Shown: positions 34,384 to 42,154 of the stretch, piece after piece | Layout: every line of letters begins with the position of its first letter | Position numbering within the stretch: the first letter of the stretch is position 1 | NCBI GenBank assembly: GCA_963579025.1 | Contig: CAUZFZ010000078.1 | Coordinates: forward strand, 1 to 45,554 | DNA from: CAUZFZ01 sp963579025 | GTDB taxonomy: Bacteria > Planctomycetota > Planctomycetia > Planctomycetales > Planctomycetaceae | Reading direction: 5' to 3' | DNA: 45,554 bases | Notes under the pieces: generated by a model | What the model was told of the DNA's origin: nothing | Database searches by the model: none | Seen by the model: the letters and a program-made list of their open reading frames with translations, nothing else | Program-made: the position numbers and the translations under genes

Positions 34384-35673
34384 CTACATTTCCGCCGTCG
34401 TCGACCCCATTCGACCCCACACTCCACACGACGGCCTCTCCCGTCCGGCATCCAGCCGGTAATTCATCAAGGCACCGGAACCAGCAAACTGGTCGAGCGG
34501 CCAATCCTCGACAATGCCTGCGAATTCTAACCGTTCACTCGGATATCGACCGTTCTCGCGGAAGTACAGTTGAGCTGCGAGCGCCACGACAAGCTGCGTC
34601 TGATGACACTGTTCGCGGTCAACTGTGATGTCATGCCGAGGTTCGCCACCCAGCCACTCGTCAGCGATCGGTGACTGTCGATACCTCGATTCAATGTCGG
34701 CGGAATCGACGACACTCGGGACAGACGTGCCGGGACGTTTGTCAAAGAGTCTCAGGTTGCCAGCTCGCCGGCGTGACTGAAGGCTCTTTGGGAGATCGAT
34801 TTGCGCCAACCAGTTGGCGAATGTCAGCTTTATCAGACGCTGGGTCACCTCTGGCTCATTTTCAAGAAACAGTGAGAGCCAACGGCTCGAATCCGGAGAG
34901 TGAAAGTCATTCAACGCTGTGAACAGTTCTTCGTCGTTAATCTCGTTCAACGTGCCGAAATACTCGCATCTCAGCGTAACCGCTCGTGGTTGGGTCAATT
35001 CGTACGCTGACTGCACTTGGTCGAATGCTCGTTGCAGCAGTTCCGAGTTGACTCGCGGATCGGTCGACCATCGGAGCACATCCGGACAGACGACTGCGTG
35101 AAGTGAAGCGCCGACGGTGCGATTGATCACGCCCGCATTCATCCCGATATGGCGACTGTGTCGCAAGGCCACCAGGTACCAGTCGAGCGCGGTGGCGACA
35201 TCTCCTGATTCAGAGCACTTTGCTGCCTGGAGTCGAACCAGCCAGGACATGGCGCGGTGTTTTCCGACGTCGATCATTGTCAAATACGACTGATCTCGCG
35301 GTTGAGCGATGAGAGCGCTCGACTTTTTCGAGCCCACGTTCATTAGCTGCAGGGCTACCTGATTGTCGTCGAGCCACTTGCGGATTGCGGGAGTCGCAGT
35401 CGGCCATCCCAGCTTGATGACCTCGTCGACACCATCCGGTGTTTCCGTCGGCGAAGCCCTGTTGTAGTCGACGAATGCATTGTCCTCGATGGGAATGTCA
35501 ACAGTTCCGAACCGGTTGGCATCAAATGGCTCACCAATGTCGGGGAGGCCATTAAGACGCGACTCCCGATAGACGAGCGTTGCACTGATCGCTGCAAGAA
35601 CCACGACGATTGGAATACCGATCTTCGGCTCGATAATTCTCAGGAACAGTCGCTTCCGGCAGTGCGTATTCAT
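34384..35673 (-). CDS. Hypothetical membrane-anchored protein, C-terminus frameshifted
   Basis: 429 residues with an N-terminal membrane helix (about 15-34) and a long extracytoplasmic part. Near the C-terminus a G-R-Y-P segment and W-P-L-D-Q-F resemble the end of a common planctomycete family of unknown function, which usually finishes with a W-S-V-G-x-N-G-x-D-D-G-G motif. That motif is present in the DNA but in another frame: the CTCTCC run at 34436-34441 looks like a 2-nt duplication. As read, the protein switches to an unrelated tail of about 20 residues and stops at 34384; in the other frame the family-like tail runs to a TAA at about 34319. Either a real mutation or a sequencing error would explain this. 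Function unknown. Confidence 0.7.
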   Translation of the reverse strand: MNTHCRKRLFLRIIEPKIGIPIVVVLAAISATLVYRESRLNGLPDIGEPFDANRFGTVDIPIEDNAFVDYNRASPTETPDGVDEVIKLGWPTATPAIRKWLDDNQVALQLMNVGSKKSSALIAQPRDQSYLTMIDVGKHRAMSWLVRLQAAKCSESGDVATALDWYLVALRHSRHIGMNAGVINRTVGASLHAVVCPDVLRWSTDPRVNSELLQRAFDQVQSAYELTQPRAVTLRCEYFGTLNEINDEELFTALNDFHSPDSSRWLSLFLENEPEVTQRLIKLTFANWLAQIDLPKSLQSRRRAGNLRLFDKRPGTSVPSVVDSADIESRYRQSPIADEWLGGEPRHDITVDREQCHQTQLVVALAAQLYFRENGRYPSERLEFAGIVEDWPLDQFAGSGALMNYRLDAGRERPSCGVWGRMGSTTAEM

Positions 35674-35841
35674 CGATCAGCCGTAGATTGAGAGGCAGGC
35701 GTACCTGATCCCGGATACGTCCGTGTCCGAATTCGGATCTTTGCGCGTCTCGCTTTGTTGACGTTTCATGCTGGTCACATTGTCGTTCGGCCGAATTCGC
35801 GAAGTAAGGACTGGTCAGGAGCGATTCAGGACTGACGGACG

Positions 35842-35880
35842 GGGATTAAGATTTTGAGTAGGATTAAGATTAAGAGGAGT
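35842..35880. repeat. Purine-rich GATTAAGAT low-complexity repeat
   Basis: GGATTAAGATT and its variants recur three times within about 40 bp in the 230-bp gap between imuB and the hypothetical gene upstream. Degenerate tandem units like this often arise by slippage. No coding potential or hairpin is evident. Confidence 0.5.
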
Positions 35881-35903
35881 GAGGGCAGTTCGATGACCGG
35901 TTT

Positions 35904-37523
35904 TCACTCAAACACGCCGTGGAGAAACCAGTTGCCGGCATCGTTACGGAACAGCCAGAACCGGGCTCCGCTGCTGACTTCCACCTGGAAGTAATCACGC
36001 CGGACAGAACCCGTCTCCTGCCACCAGGCTGTGGCGATGCGTTCGGGCTCGGTGTGCTGAGCTACCTGGTACTCATGATGGTCCCAGTAAAACCGAACCG
36101 GTGGACCGTCGGGGGCGATGGATATCACGCGGATTGATTCGGGTGGCGAAAGCAGCTTCAACGGTCGAGCTGAAGTAAAAGCCCGGTTGCTCATTACAGG
36201 ACTGTCTGCCTGGCGGCGTTTGGAGTCCGTGTCTGCCAGCGGCTCGAACTCGACGGCCTGTTCGGGAACGGCTTCCGGCAACAGCTTTGGTTTCACGACG
36301 GCATTGCGCCCCAGCCGCGCACTCAGCCGGTCGATCAGGCGGCGGATGCTGCCATCGTCCGCTGGTTCCTCGTGAGCGAACAGGCCGCGTTGCCGGATAC
36401 GTAACGGTGCGGTGACTGTCGCTTCCAGACGAATCGTGTGCATCCAGTTCGGTAGCGTGTGAGCTTCCAGCTTCAACTGAAACAGGCTCATCAGATGCGC
36501 CGCCGAATCAGCCGGTTGAATCAGGCCCAGTTCCAGCGAGACCGGGTCCGCGGACTCGCTGGAAACAGTCAGCACCAATCGCAGAATGCCCTCACCACGC
36601 GACTGGACCGTGCTGAGTACTTCGGGCAGCAGTTCGGCGCAGATGTGCAGAACTGCCTCCGAACGACAGGTGGGATGTTCCAGAATCCATTCAGCGAATA
36701 CCGGATCGGCACACGGCACCGGATCGAGCAGCTCGTCACACTGGCCGAACATCTGATCGAGCCGCTGAAGCAGGAGTGCTCCGAAACGTGACGGCAGCGA
36801 TTCCCGCGGCAGCGCCTGCAACTGGCCCAGCGTTCTCAGATCGAACGACTGCAGGCGGGACACGATGTCATCCGGAATACGCAGGGCCTCGACGGGCAAA
36901 GAAGGCAGTCGGCGGTGGGAACCGGCCCGGTGTCCGTAACGCGCGATGGCCCACGCGGCTCCGATTGTGCCAGCCGCTGCGACATGAGTCCGGTAATCCA
37001 GCTCAGCCAGATCGATGACGACCTGGCGGGCCAGACCGGATTCCCCGCCAAACAGATGCGAGCCGCCAGTCATGTCAATCAGCAGACAGTCCGTGTCGCA
37101 GGACCGCTCGATGCCGACAAACGGACTGAAACGATGACACACCTGCGCCAGTGTCTGTAAAGCCTCGGAATCGGCGGCGGGATCGTGTGGCACGAACGCG
37201 GCGGATTCCAGCAACGCCTGAGCTTCTGCCAGTGGCATACCTGGACGAATGCCAAACGCGGTTGCATCCGGAGACGCCATGATCACGCAAGCCCCACGCT
37301 TGCCGGCTTCTGTGTAGAGGACGGTGGGTTGAATCTCTGAATCCTGGGAGGGCGAAGCTCCCGCTAAGCCGGCTCGGCAGGAGCCTCGCCCTCCCGAAGA
37401 AAGCAGTCCCCTCTCCCCTTTTGGGGGGAGAGGGTTAGGGAGAGGGGTCCTGAACTCCGGCTGTTCGCAGCGCAGCCGCTGAATCGGAAAGTCCGGCAGC
37501 CAGACGCAGAGCACCCGTTTCAT
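35904..37523 (-). CDS. imuB: ImuB, catalytically inactive Y-family polymerase-like protein
   Basis: 539 residues from the ATG at 37523, inside the end of imuA (89-bp overlap). Opening residues M-K-R-V-L-C-V-W-L-P-D-F-P-I-Q-R-L and the later L-L-I-D-M-T-G-G-S-H-L-F-G-G match ImuB. As usual in ImuB, the first active-site Asp of Y-family polymerases is missing, so it is expected to act as a clamp-binding scaffold for translesion synthesis with ImuA and DnaE2, not as a polymerase. Residues about 26-65 are an insert absent from normal ImuB; they translate two REP-like DNA repeats (37346-37449), after which the normal sequence resumes at T-V-L-Y-T-E-A-G-K-R-G. The frame is kept, so the protein may still work. 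It follows lexA and imuA in an SOS-type operon. Confidence 0.9.
   Translation of the reverse strand: MKRVLCVWLPDFPIQRLRCEQPEFRTPLPNPLPPKGERGLLSSGGRGSCRAGLAGASPSQDSEIQPTVLYTEAGKRGACVIMASPDATAFGIRPGMPLAEAQALLESAAFVPHDPAADSEALQTLAQVCHRFSPFVGIERSCDTDCLLIDMTGGSHLFGGESGLARQVVIDLAELDYRTHVAAAGTIGAAWAIARYGHRAGSHRRLPSLPVEALRIPDDIVSRLQSFDLRTLGQLQALPRESLPSRFGALLLQRLDQMFGQCDELLDPVPCADPVFAEWILEHPTCRSEAVLHICAELLPEVLSTVQSRGEGILRLVLTVSSESADPVSLELGLIQPADSAAHLMSLFQLKLEAHTLPNWMHTIRLEATVTAPLRIRQRGLFAHEEPADDGSIRRLIDRLSARLGRNAVVKPKLLPEAVPEQAVEFEPLADTDSKRRQADSPVMSNRAFTSARPLKLLSPPESIRVISIAPDGPPVRFYWDHHEYQVAQHTEPERIATAWWQETGSVRRDYFQVEVSSGARFWLFRNDAGNWFLHGVFE
37346..37395. repeat. 50-bp palindromic REP-like repeat inside imuB
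   Basis: A near-perfect palindrome with 25-bp arms (21 of 25 pairs match), starting GGGAGGGCGA and ending TCGCCCTCCC. On the - strand it encodes S-G-G-R-G-S-C-R-A-G-L-A-G-A-S-P-S of ImuB. This element resembles a repeat I recall as frequent in planctomycete genomes. Confidence 0.7.
37406..37449. repeat. 44-bp CCCTCTCCC-type REP-like repeat in the imuA/imuB overlap
   Basis: A C-rich arm (CCCCTCTCCCC) faces two G-rich arms (GGGGGGAGAGGG and GGGAGAGGGG), which could pair alternatively. Read on the - strand in the imuB frame it gives P-L-P-N-P-L-P-P-K-G-E-R-G, a tell-tale translation of this widespread repeat. In the imuA frame it supplies the TAA at 37435-37437. Confidence 0.7.
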
Positions 37524-38190
37524 CGCACATTTCCAGTTCGACAGACTGATCGGCCATGCCTCCCTTTGCATAAACGCACCGCACCTCCATGCGACGATGA
37601 AACGATTGCGGCGGTGACGGAGCTGGCCGCACCAGCAGCCGCACATCCGCCCAGCCCGGCTGTCTTGTGGCTGTGGGCGGACGAATCAGAATTCCCACGG
37701 CCGTTCCGGCTTCAGCCGCCAGTTGCAGACGCCGGAACTCCTGCGTCTTCAGTCGATCGATTGGACACAGCACCGCTCCAATGCCCGGACAGCGCAGCGA
37801 CTGCTCCAGTGCCCACAAAACATCGGCCCGTGACTTCGGGCGGATCAGAATGGTTTTATTTGTGCAGACTCCGACCGCGCGAAAAGCCGGCGCATAAAAC
37901 GACAGTCTCGAGTCGACAATAATCAGCGGCCCAGCGTTTTGAACTCGTCCAGCGGCCTGCATGGCCAGCGTTGTGGCGCCACTGCCGGCTTCTGAGGCAA
38001 TCCATTCGCTGAGTGTCCCCGGACACAGGCCCCGATCAGGCAGGATGTCATCCAGTGACGCGATGCCCGTTGAGACGGAGTGTTTTTCACGAGCTTCCAG
38101 CCGCAGACCTCGCTGCATCTGACGCAGATCCGTGCGCAGCTCCTGAATCATCGCCTCGCGGCAGACATTGCTGACAGGTTCGGTAAACAT
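37435..38190 (-). CDS. imuA: ImuA, RecA-like SOS mutagenesis protein
   Basis: 251 residues. It starts M-F-T-E-P-V and shows a degenerate RecA/SulA-like core: I-A-S-L-D-D-I-L-P-D-R-G-L near 43-55, an A-G-S-G-A-T-T-L region in place of Walker A near 68-75, and I-I-V-D-S near 90-94. ImuA works with ImuB and DnaE2 in damage-induced mutagenesis. The last residues (Q-D-P-S-P) and the stop come from a REP-like repeat, so the native C-terminus may have been replaced; imuB overlaps by 89 bp. It lies 275 bp downstream of lexA on the same strand. Confidence 0.88.
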   Translation of the reverse strand: MFTEPVSNVCREAMIQELRTDLRQMQRGLRLEAREKHSVSTGIASLDDILPDRGLCPGTLSEWIASEAGSGATTLAMQAAGRVQNAGPLIIVDSRLSFYAPAFRAVGVCTNKTILIRPKSRADVLWALEQSLRCPGIGAVLCPIDRLKTQEFRRLQLAAEAGTAVGILIRPPTATRQPGWADVRLLVRPAPSPPQSFHRRMEVRCVYAKGGMADQSVELEMCDETGALRLAAGLSDSAAALRTAGVQDPSP

Positions 38191-38211
38191 CAGATGTCAC
38201 TCGATAAGTTG

Positions 38212-38240
38212 AGCCGGCTTCGGCAGGGCGGAAGCCGGCT
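38212..38240. repeat. Hairpin between lexA and imuA
   Basis: AGCCGGCTTC and GAAGCCGGCT are perfect 10-bp arms around a 9-nt loop, 21 bp upstream of the imuA start. It could be a REP fragment, or it could affect imuA translation or read-through from lexA. There is no T run, so it is not a typical intrinsic terminator. Confidence 0.6.
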
Positions 38241-38275
38241 CTGATGAATTGAAGTTCGGTATCACAATCTTCTCG

Positions 38276-38381
38276 TTCCAACGCTCTGCGTTGGAACGCG
38301 CTTGGGGACGCTCTGCGTCCCGTAACCCCATACCGGGGACGCAGAGCGTCCAACGAGGCATTCCAACGCGGAGCGTTGGAA
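38276..38381. repeat. Composite REP-like cluster between lexA and imuA
   Basis: Four palindromic units in 106 bp: TTCCAACGC..GCGTTGGAA at 38276-38296, GGACGCTCTGCGTCC near 38306-38320, GGACGCAGAGCGTCC near 38338-38351, and a second TTCCAACGC..GCGTTGGAA at 38361-38381. The outer units are also inverted copies of each other. A short C-rich hairpin follows near 38437-38452. Such units resemble repeats seen in many copies in planctomycete and cyanobacterial genomes. The region is non-coding. Confidence 0.7.
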
Positions 38382-38465
38382 GGAGAGGGTAGGCCGGAAC
38401 TGCGCTGTACTTGTTCCGTTCTCCTGATTGACACCGACTCCCCGCAGGGGGAGAGGGAACATTCC

Positions 38466-39071
38466 TCACTTCCGAGGTTCCATCAGCCGAATCACACCAA
38501 CGACCACTCCTTCAATCGTCACGTCCTCAGCCCGGCAGAAGATTGGTTTCATGGTCGAGTTCGCTGGCTGCAGTCGGATGCGGCTTTGCTTCCGTTCGTG
38601 ATAGAACCGCTTCAACGTGGCTTCCTCACCGATCCGGGCCACAACCAGTTCGCCGTCCGTGCATGTTGTCTGTTTGCGGACCACGACGTGATCGCCGTCC
38701 GCGATGCATTCCTCGATCATCGATTCTCCGCGGACCTTCAGAGCGAAATGTCCGTCGTCCTCGAACCCGGCGAGATCGATGTGTTCATCCCGCTCCTCGA
38801 TGGCCTCAATCGGCGAACCAGCCGCGACTGTGCCGACCAGACGCAACCCCGATGGCCGGACCAGTTGCAGAGCCCGATGTCCCTCGCCACGTCGCAGATG
38901 ACCGGCCTTAATCAGCTTGTTCACATGAAACTGGGCCGTGTGGGGAGACTGATACCCGAACGCGGCCTGAATCTCGCGCATGGTCGGCGACCGACCCGAC
39001 GAACGGATTTCGTCGCGTATAAACTCCAGAATCCGGGCCTGAAGCTCCGTGAGAGATTGCTTGTCGTCCAT
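38466..39071 (-). CDS. lexA: LexA, SOS response repressor
   Basis: 201 residues from the ATG at 39071; a TTG at 39113 would add 14 residues. The N-terminal winged helix-turn-helix (about 5-70) carries S-P-T-M-R-E-I-Q-A-A-F-G. The self-cleavage site is Ala84-Gly85 (V-A-A-G-S-P), and the catalytic dyad is Ser117 (G-E-S-M) and Lys154 (A-T-L-K-R). RecA-stimulated cleavage relieves repression of DNA-damage genes. The downstream imuA and imuB are expected targets, probably by co-transcription or via shared read-through. A palindrome over the putative promoter (39136-39151) would allow self-repression. Confidence 0.95.
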   Translation of the reverse strand: MDDKQSLTELQARILEFIRDEIRSSGRSPTMREIQAAFGYQSPHTAQFHVNKLIKAGHLRRGEGHRALQLVRPSGLRLVGTVAAGSPIEAIEERDEHIDLAGFEDDGHFALKVRGESMIEECIADGDHVVVRKQTTCTDGELVVARIGEEATLKRFYHERKQSRIRLQPANSTMKPIFCRAEDVTIEGVVVGVIRLMEPRK

Positions 39072-39135
39072 CCGTTGAAAATCCCGGCAGTTCCAGGAAC
39101 CGCTCGCCGTCAATCATGATCGGCATCGCATGATA

Positions 39136-39151
39136 TAATACTATTGTATTA
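39136..39151. promoter_or_regulatory. Putative LexA operator upstream of lexA
   Basis: TAATAC-N4-GTATTA is a perfect inverted repeat, 64 bp upstream of the lexA start. On the - strand it contains TACAAT, a good -10 element, so a bound repressor would block the promoter. The 4-bp spacer is like that of Gram-positive LexA boxes, but the half-sites differ. That it is the LexA site is inferred from position and symmetry alone. Confidence 0.5.
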
Positions 39152-39217
39152 CTTTGTGGCGATACCGAAATTGCGCATGCAAAGCGTGTTTTTTCGGATC
39201 CGGATTCCCGGCAGACC

Positions 39218-42112
39218 TCAGTTCAGGATCCGAAACTCGCTGGATGCGAGTAGAGAGTGAGTGAAGCTCACCCATGCGGCGAACTCGAGTCCCTCGACGG
39301 ACAGAGACTGCACATAGTCCATCGCCCGCTCGACCTCTGGCGGACGCGCGTTCCGTCCCAGCAGCCGGTTGTACAGCCAATCGATTCGGGCTTCGTCGTT
39401 TTCCAGTCCGGATTGTTCCTGAAGCTGATTCACTGTCGCTTTCGCGCAGTTTCGCACGAACGGGCTATTGAGCATCAACAGCGCCTGGGCTGGCACGTTT
39501 GTGACAGCTCGCTTGCCGGTGACAACATCCGGATCCGCGAAGTCAAACACCGTCAGTATCGGCGGCAGTTCGTTTCGCACGACGGGCAGATAAATGCTGC
39601 GGCGATAGGCTCCTTCCCGGCGGTTTTCCGATGTTTCATTCGTGTTGTTTGCGACAGCCGATTCTCCGAACGTCGCTACTGTTGAGCCACCGCGTGTCGG
39701 ATCGAGCTGTCCACTGACGGTCAGCATGGCGTCGCGAATCGACTCCGCCGGCAGGCGTCGCGGTCGTTGCCTCCACCACAGGCGGTTCTCGGGATCGGCA
39801 TCGAACGCGGCCTGATCAAACTCACTGCTCAGTCCGTAGACACGGCTCAGACAAATGCGACGGATCAGTCGTTTCATCGACCAGCCGTCGGCGATGAAGT
39901 CCGTGACCAGCGTGTCCAGCAGTTCGGGATGCGAGGGACGATCACCAAGTCGGCCAAAGTTATCCACCGATCGAACCAGCCCCTCGCCCATCAGGTGCAT
40001 CCAGACTCGATTCACAATGACGCGGGCCGTCAGCGGGTTGCGTGCATCGGCAATCCAACGTGCCAGTTCGACACGACCGCTTTGCTTCAGATTCAACTCG
40101 GACTGTCCATCGAAGCGAGCGACCGTAAGCACTCCACGCGGTACGACGTCGCCTTTGTGATCAGCGATCCCGCGAATCCGGAATTCGGTGTCGGACACTT
40201 TCTCGAAATCACGCACGGCCATGGCCATGGGTCGCTTCGGCGAGTCGGTCTTCAGCTTCTTCTGTTCTGCTTCAAGCCGCTTGACCCGTTCGGCCAGCAC
40301 TTTGGCCTGGTTCGAGCTGACGCCACCCGACTTCCTGACGGCCTTCGGATCATCCTTCAGCAGGGCAACGGGAACAAATTGCGCCGCATCAACAATCACG
40401 TATCCGTTCGTCGCGGTATTCGAGATTCGAACGAAGCCCTTGCTTCCCGCTTCAAAACGAAATCGGCCGAGTGACTTGAACAGCCCACCCAGTTCCGCCG
40501 GCCTGGACTGGTCGACGACGATCGACTGTTCCCCGTCATCGCTCGAAACGGTCACCGGCACGTTGTCCGCCCGGCCGTTCGCACCAGGATACGAAATTCG
40601 CACTTCGTACTCGCCGGCATCCGTAATCTCAGGCCGAAACGTCACAGACTTTTTTCCAACGTCCTTCTTGTCGTCGTGTATGTAGCCGGCCCCGACAAAG
40701 TTGGGCGAGTACGTTGACTTCTTCCACGCGCCGACAAGTTCGGCTTGAGCATCATCAACGGCAATGCCCAGCAATTCGTCGGGCTGTGGCTGACTCGTTT
40801 TCTGTGCCGCGGAGAGTTGCTTCTTCGCATCAGCAAGCTGTTTGCTGAGTGCCTTGTCCTGCTTCTCAAATGACTCAACGCGCGCTGTCAGTTCTGCGTC
40901 CATCGGCAACGGCTGTTCCAGCCAGCCCGAGACATTCACGTTGCCCATGCGGATGCCGTAAACCGTTTCCGTGCTCCGCAGAATTCCCGCCATCCCGTAG
41001 TAGTCGCTCGCCAGAATTGGATCGAACTTGTGATCGTGGCACCTCGCACAGCCAAAGGTCATCCCAAGGAACACACGACCGATGGTGTCGAGCTGTTCGT
41101 CGACCACGTCCATGTGCAACTTCTCTTTGTTGCGCTCGCTGAGCATTTTCGGGCCCACGATCAGAAAGCCTGTGGCCGTAAGCTGCTCAACCCGTTGCTC
41201 GTCTGACGTGGCCGGCAGCAGGTCTCCGGCGATCTGTTGAACAATGAATTCATCAAAGGGCCGGTCATCATTGAACGAGTCGACGACGTAGTCGCGATAT
41301 CGCCACGCGTTGAAGTACGTCAGATTAATGTCGCCGCCATTCGAGTCGGCGTACCGAGCGACATCGAGCCAGTGGCGTCCCCAGTGCTCACCGAATTGCG
41401 GCGACTTCAGCAGCCGGTCCACCAGTGCCCCGATCGCCGCGTGCCGATCCTCCCCAGAGGGACCAGTCAGCGACGTTATGGTTTCATTGTCCGGGGGAAG
41501 ACCGGTCAAATCGAAATGGATCCGCCGGGCAAGCGTGCGAATTTTCGCGTCGGCTACCGGCTTCACATTCTTCTGCTCCAGACGTTTCTGAATGAACCGG
41601 TCGATTGGCGACTTCGACCAGTCTTCGTCAAGGACTTCAGGAGCCGTGTGGCTGTGCGGTGGTTGAAACACCCAGAACTGGCGCGCCTCGTCGAGATCGA
41701 TCTGCCGCTGCGTGCTCACTCCCGGATCAGACCGCGGATCCGGAGCGCCCATGCGGACCCACTTTTCCAGTATTCGGATCTCCGACTCGGCAAGCTTGCC
41801 GTCGGGTGGCATCTCAAACGACTCGTACCGGACAGATTGAATCAGCAGGCTGTCATTCGGCTTTCCCGGAACAATCGCCGGTCCGCTGTCGCCACCGGAA
41901 ACCCAGCCCGCCTTGCGATCAAGTAGCAGACCGCCTTTTTTCTTTGCCTTCTTGTCTGAATGGCACTTGTAGCAATGGCGGGCCAGTAGCGGGCGAACGT
42001 TCTTCTCAAAGTAATCCAGCCCAGCCTGATCTTCCGCCCGGGCGGGCAGCGTTGCAGTCCACGTCGAAAGCAACACAGCAGTCAGGCACACAAGTCGCAT
42101 TGGGGGGCTCAT
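39218..42112 (-). CDS. PSCyt1/PSCyt2/PSD1 (DUF1549/DUF1553) secreted protein
   Basis: 964 residues with a signal peptide (1-26, cleavage after A-R-A). The PSCyt1 domain has heme motif C-Y-K-C-H (47-51) and a later M-P-P. The PSCyt2 (DUF1549) domain spans about 165-400 and holds a second motif C-A-R-C-H-D-H-K-F-D-P. A central beta-rich region (about 460-570) separates it from PSD1 (DUF1553, about 690-940), which ends with the L-L-N-S-P-F-V and S-L-L-A-S-S-E-F motifs. The family is an abundant planctomycete extracytoplasmic protein, usually paired with DUF1501; here the neighbours are pilT and lexA instead. Physiological role unproven. Confidence 0.92.
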   Translation of the reverse strand: MSPPMRLVCLTAVLLSTWTATLPARAEDQAGLDYFEKNVRPLLARHCYKCHSDKKAKKKGGLLLDRKAGWVSGGDSGPAIVPGKPNDSLLIQSVRYESFEMPPDGKLAESEIRILEKWVRMGAPDPRSDPGVSTQRQIDLDEARQFWVFQPPHSHTAPEVLDEDWSKSPIDRFIQKRLEQKNVKPVADAKIRTLARRIHFDLTGLPPDNETITSLTGPSGEDRHAAIGALVDRLLKSPQFGEHWGRHWLDVARYADSNGGDINLTYFNAWRYRDYVVDSFNDDRPFDEFIVQQIAGDLLPATSDEQRVEQLTATGFLIVGPKMLSERNKEKLHMDVVDEQLDTIGRVFLGMTFGCARCHDHKFDPILASDYYGMAGILRSTETVYGIRMGNVNVSGWLEQPLPMDAELTARVESFEKQDKALSKQLADAKKQLSAAQKTSQPQPDELLGIAVDDAQAELVGAWKKSTYSPNFVGAGYIHDDKKDVGKKSVTFRPEITDAGEYEVRISYPGANGRADNVPVTVSSDDGEQSIVVDQSRPAELGGLFKSLGRFRFEAGSKGFVRISNTATNGYVIVDAAQFVPVALLKDDPKAVRKSGGVSSNQAKVLAERVKRLEAEQKKLKTDSPKRPMAMAVRDFEKVSDTEFRIRGIADHKGDVVPRGVLTVARFDGQSELNLKQSGRVELARWIADARNPLTARVIVNRVWMHLMGEGLVRSVDNFGRLGDRPSHPELLDTLVTDFIADGWSMKRLIRRICLSRVYGLSSEFDQAAFDADPENRLWWRQRPRRLPAESIRDAMLTVSGQLDPTRGGSTVATFGESAVANNTNETSENRREGAYRRSIYLPVVRNELPPILTVFDFADPDVVTGKRAVTNVPAQALLMLNSPFVRNCAKATVNQLQEQSGLENDEARIDWLYNRLLGRNARPPEVERAMDYVQSLSVEGLEFAAWVSFTHSLLASSEFRILN

Positions 42113-42154
42113 ACGATTGGACTGAACGTCGAGGTTCGAGCGAAGTTGTCTTGA

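Noticed and set aside
38276..38381. Possible CRISPR array
   Set aside because: The units are palindromic, of two types and directly abutting, with no regular unique spacers and no cas genes.
38376..39119. 247-residue + strand open frame opposite lexA
   Set aside because: The lexA reading has all catalytic residues; this frame is its antisense and starts within a repeat.
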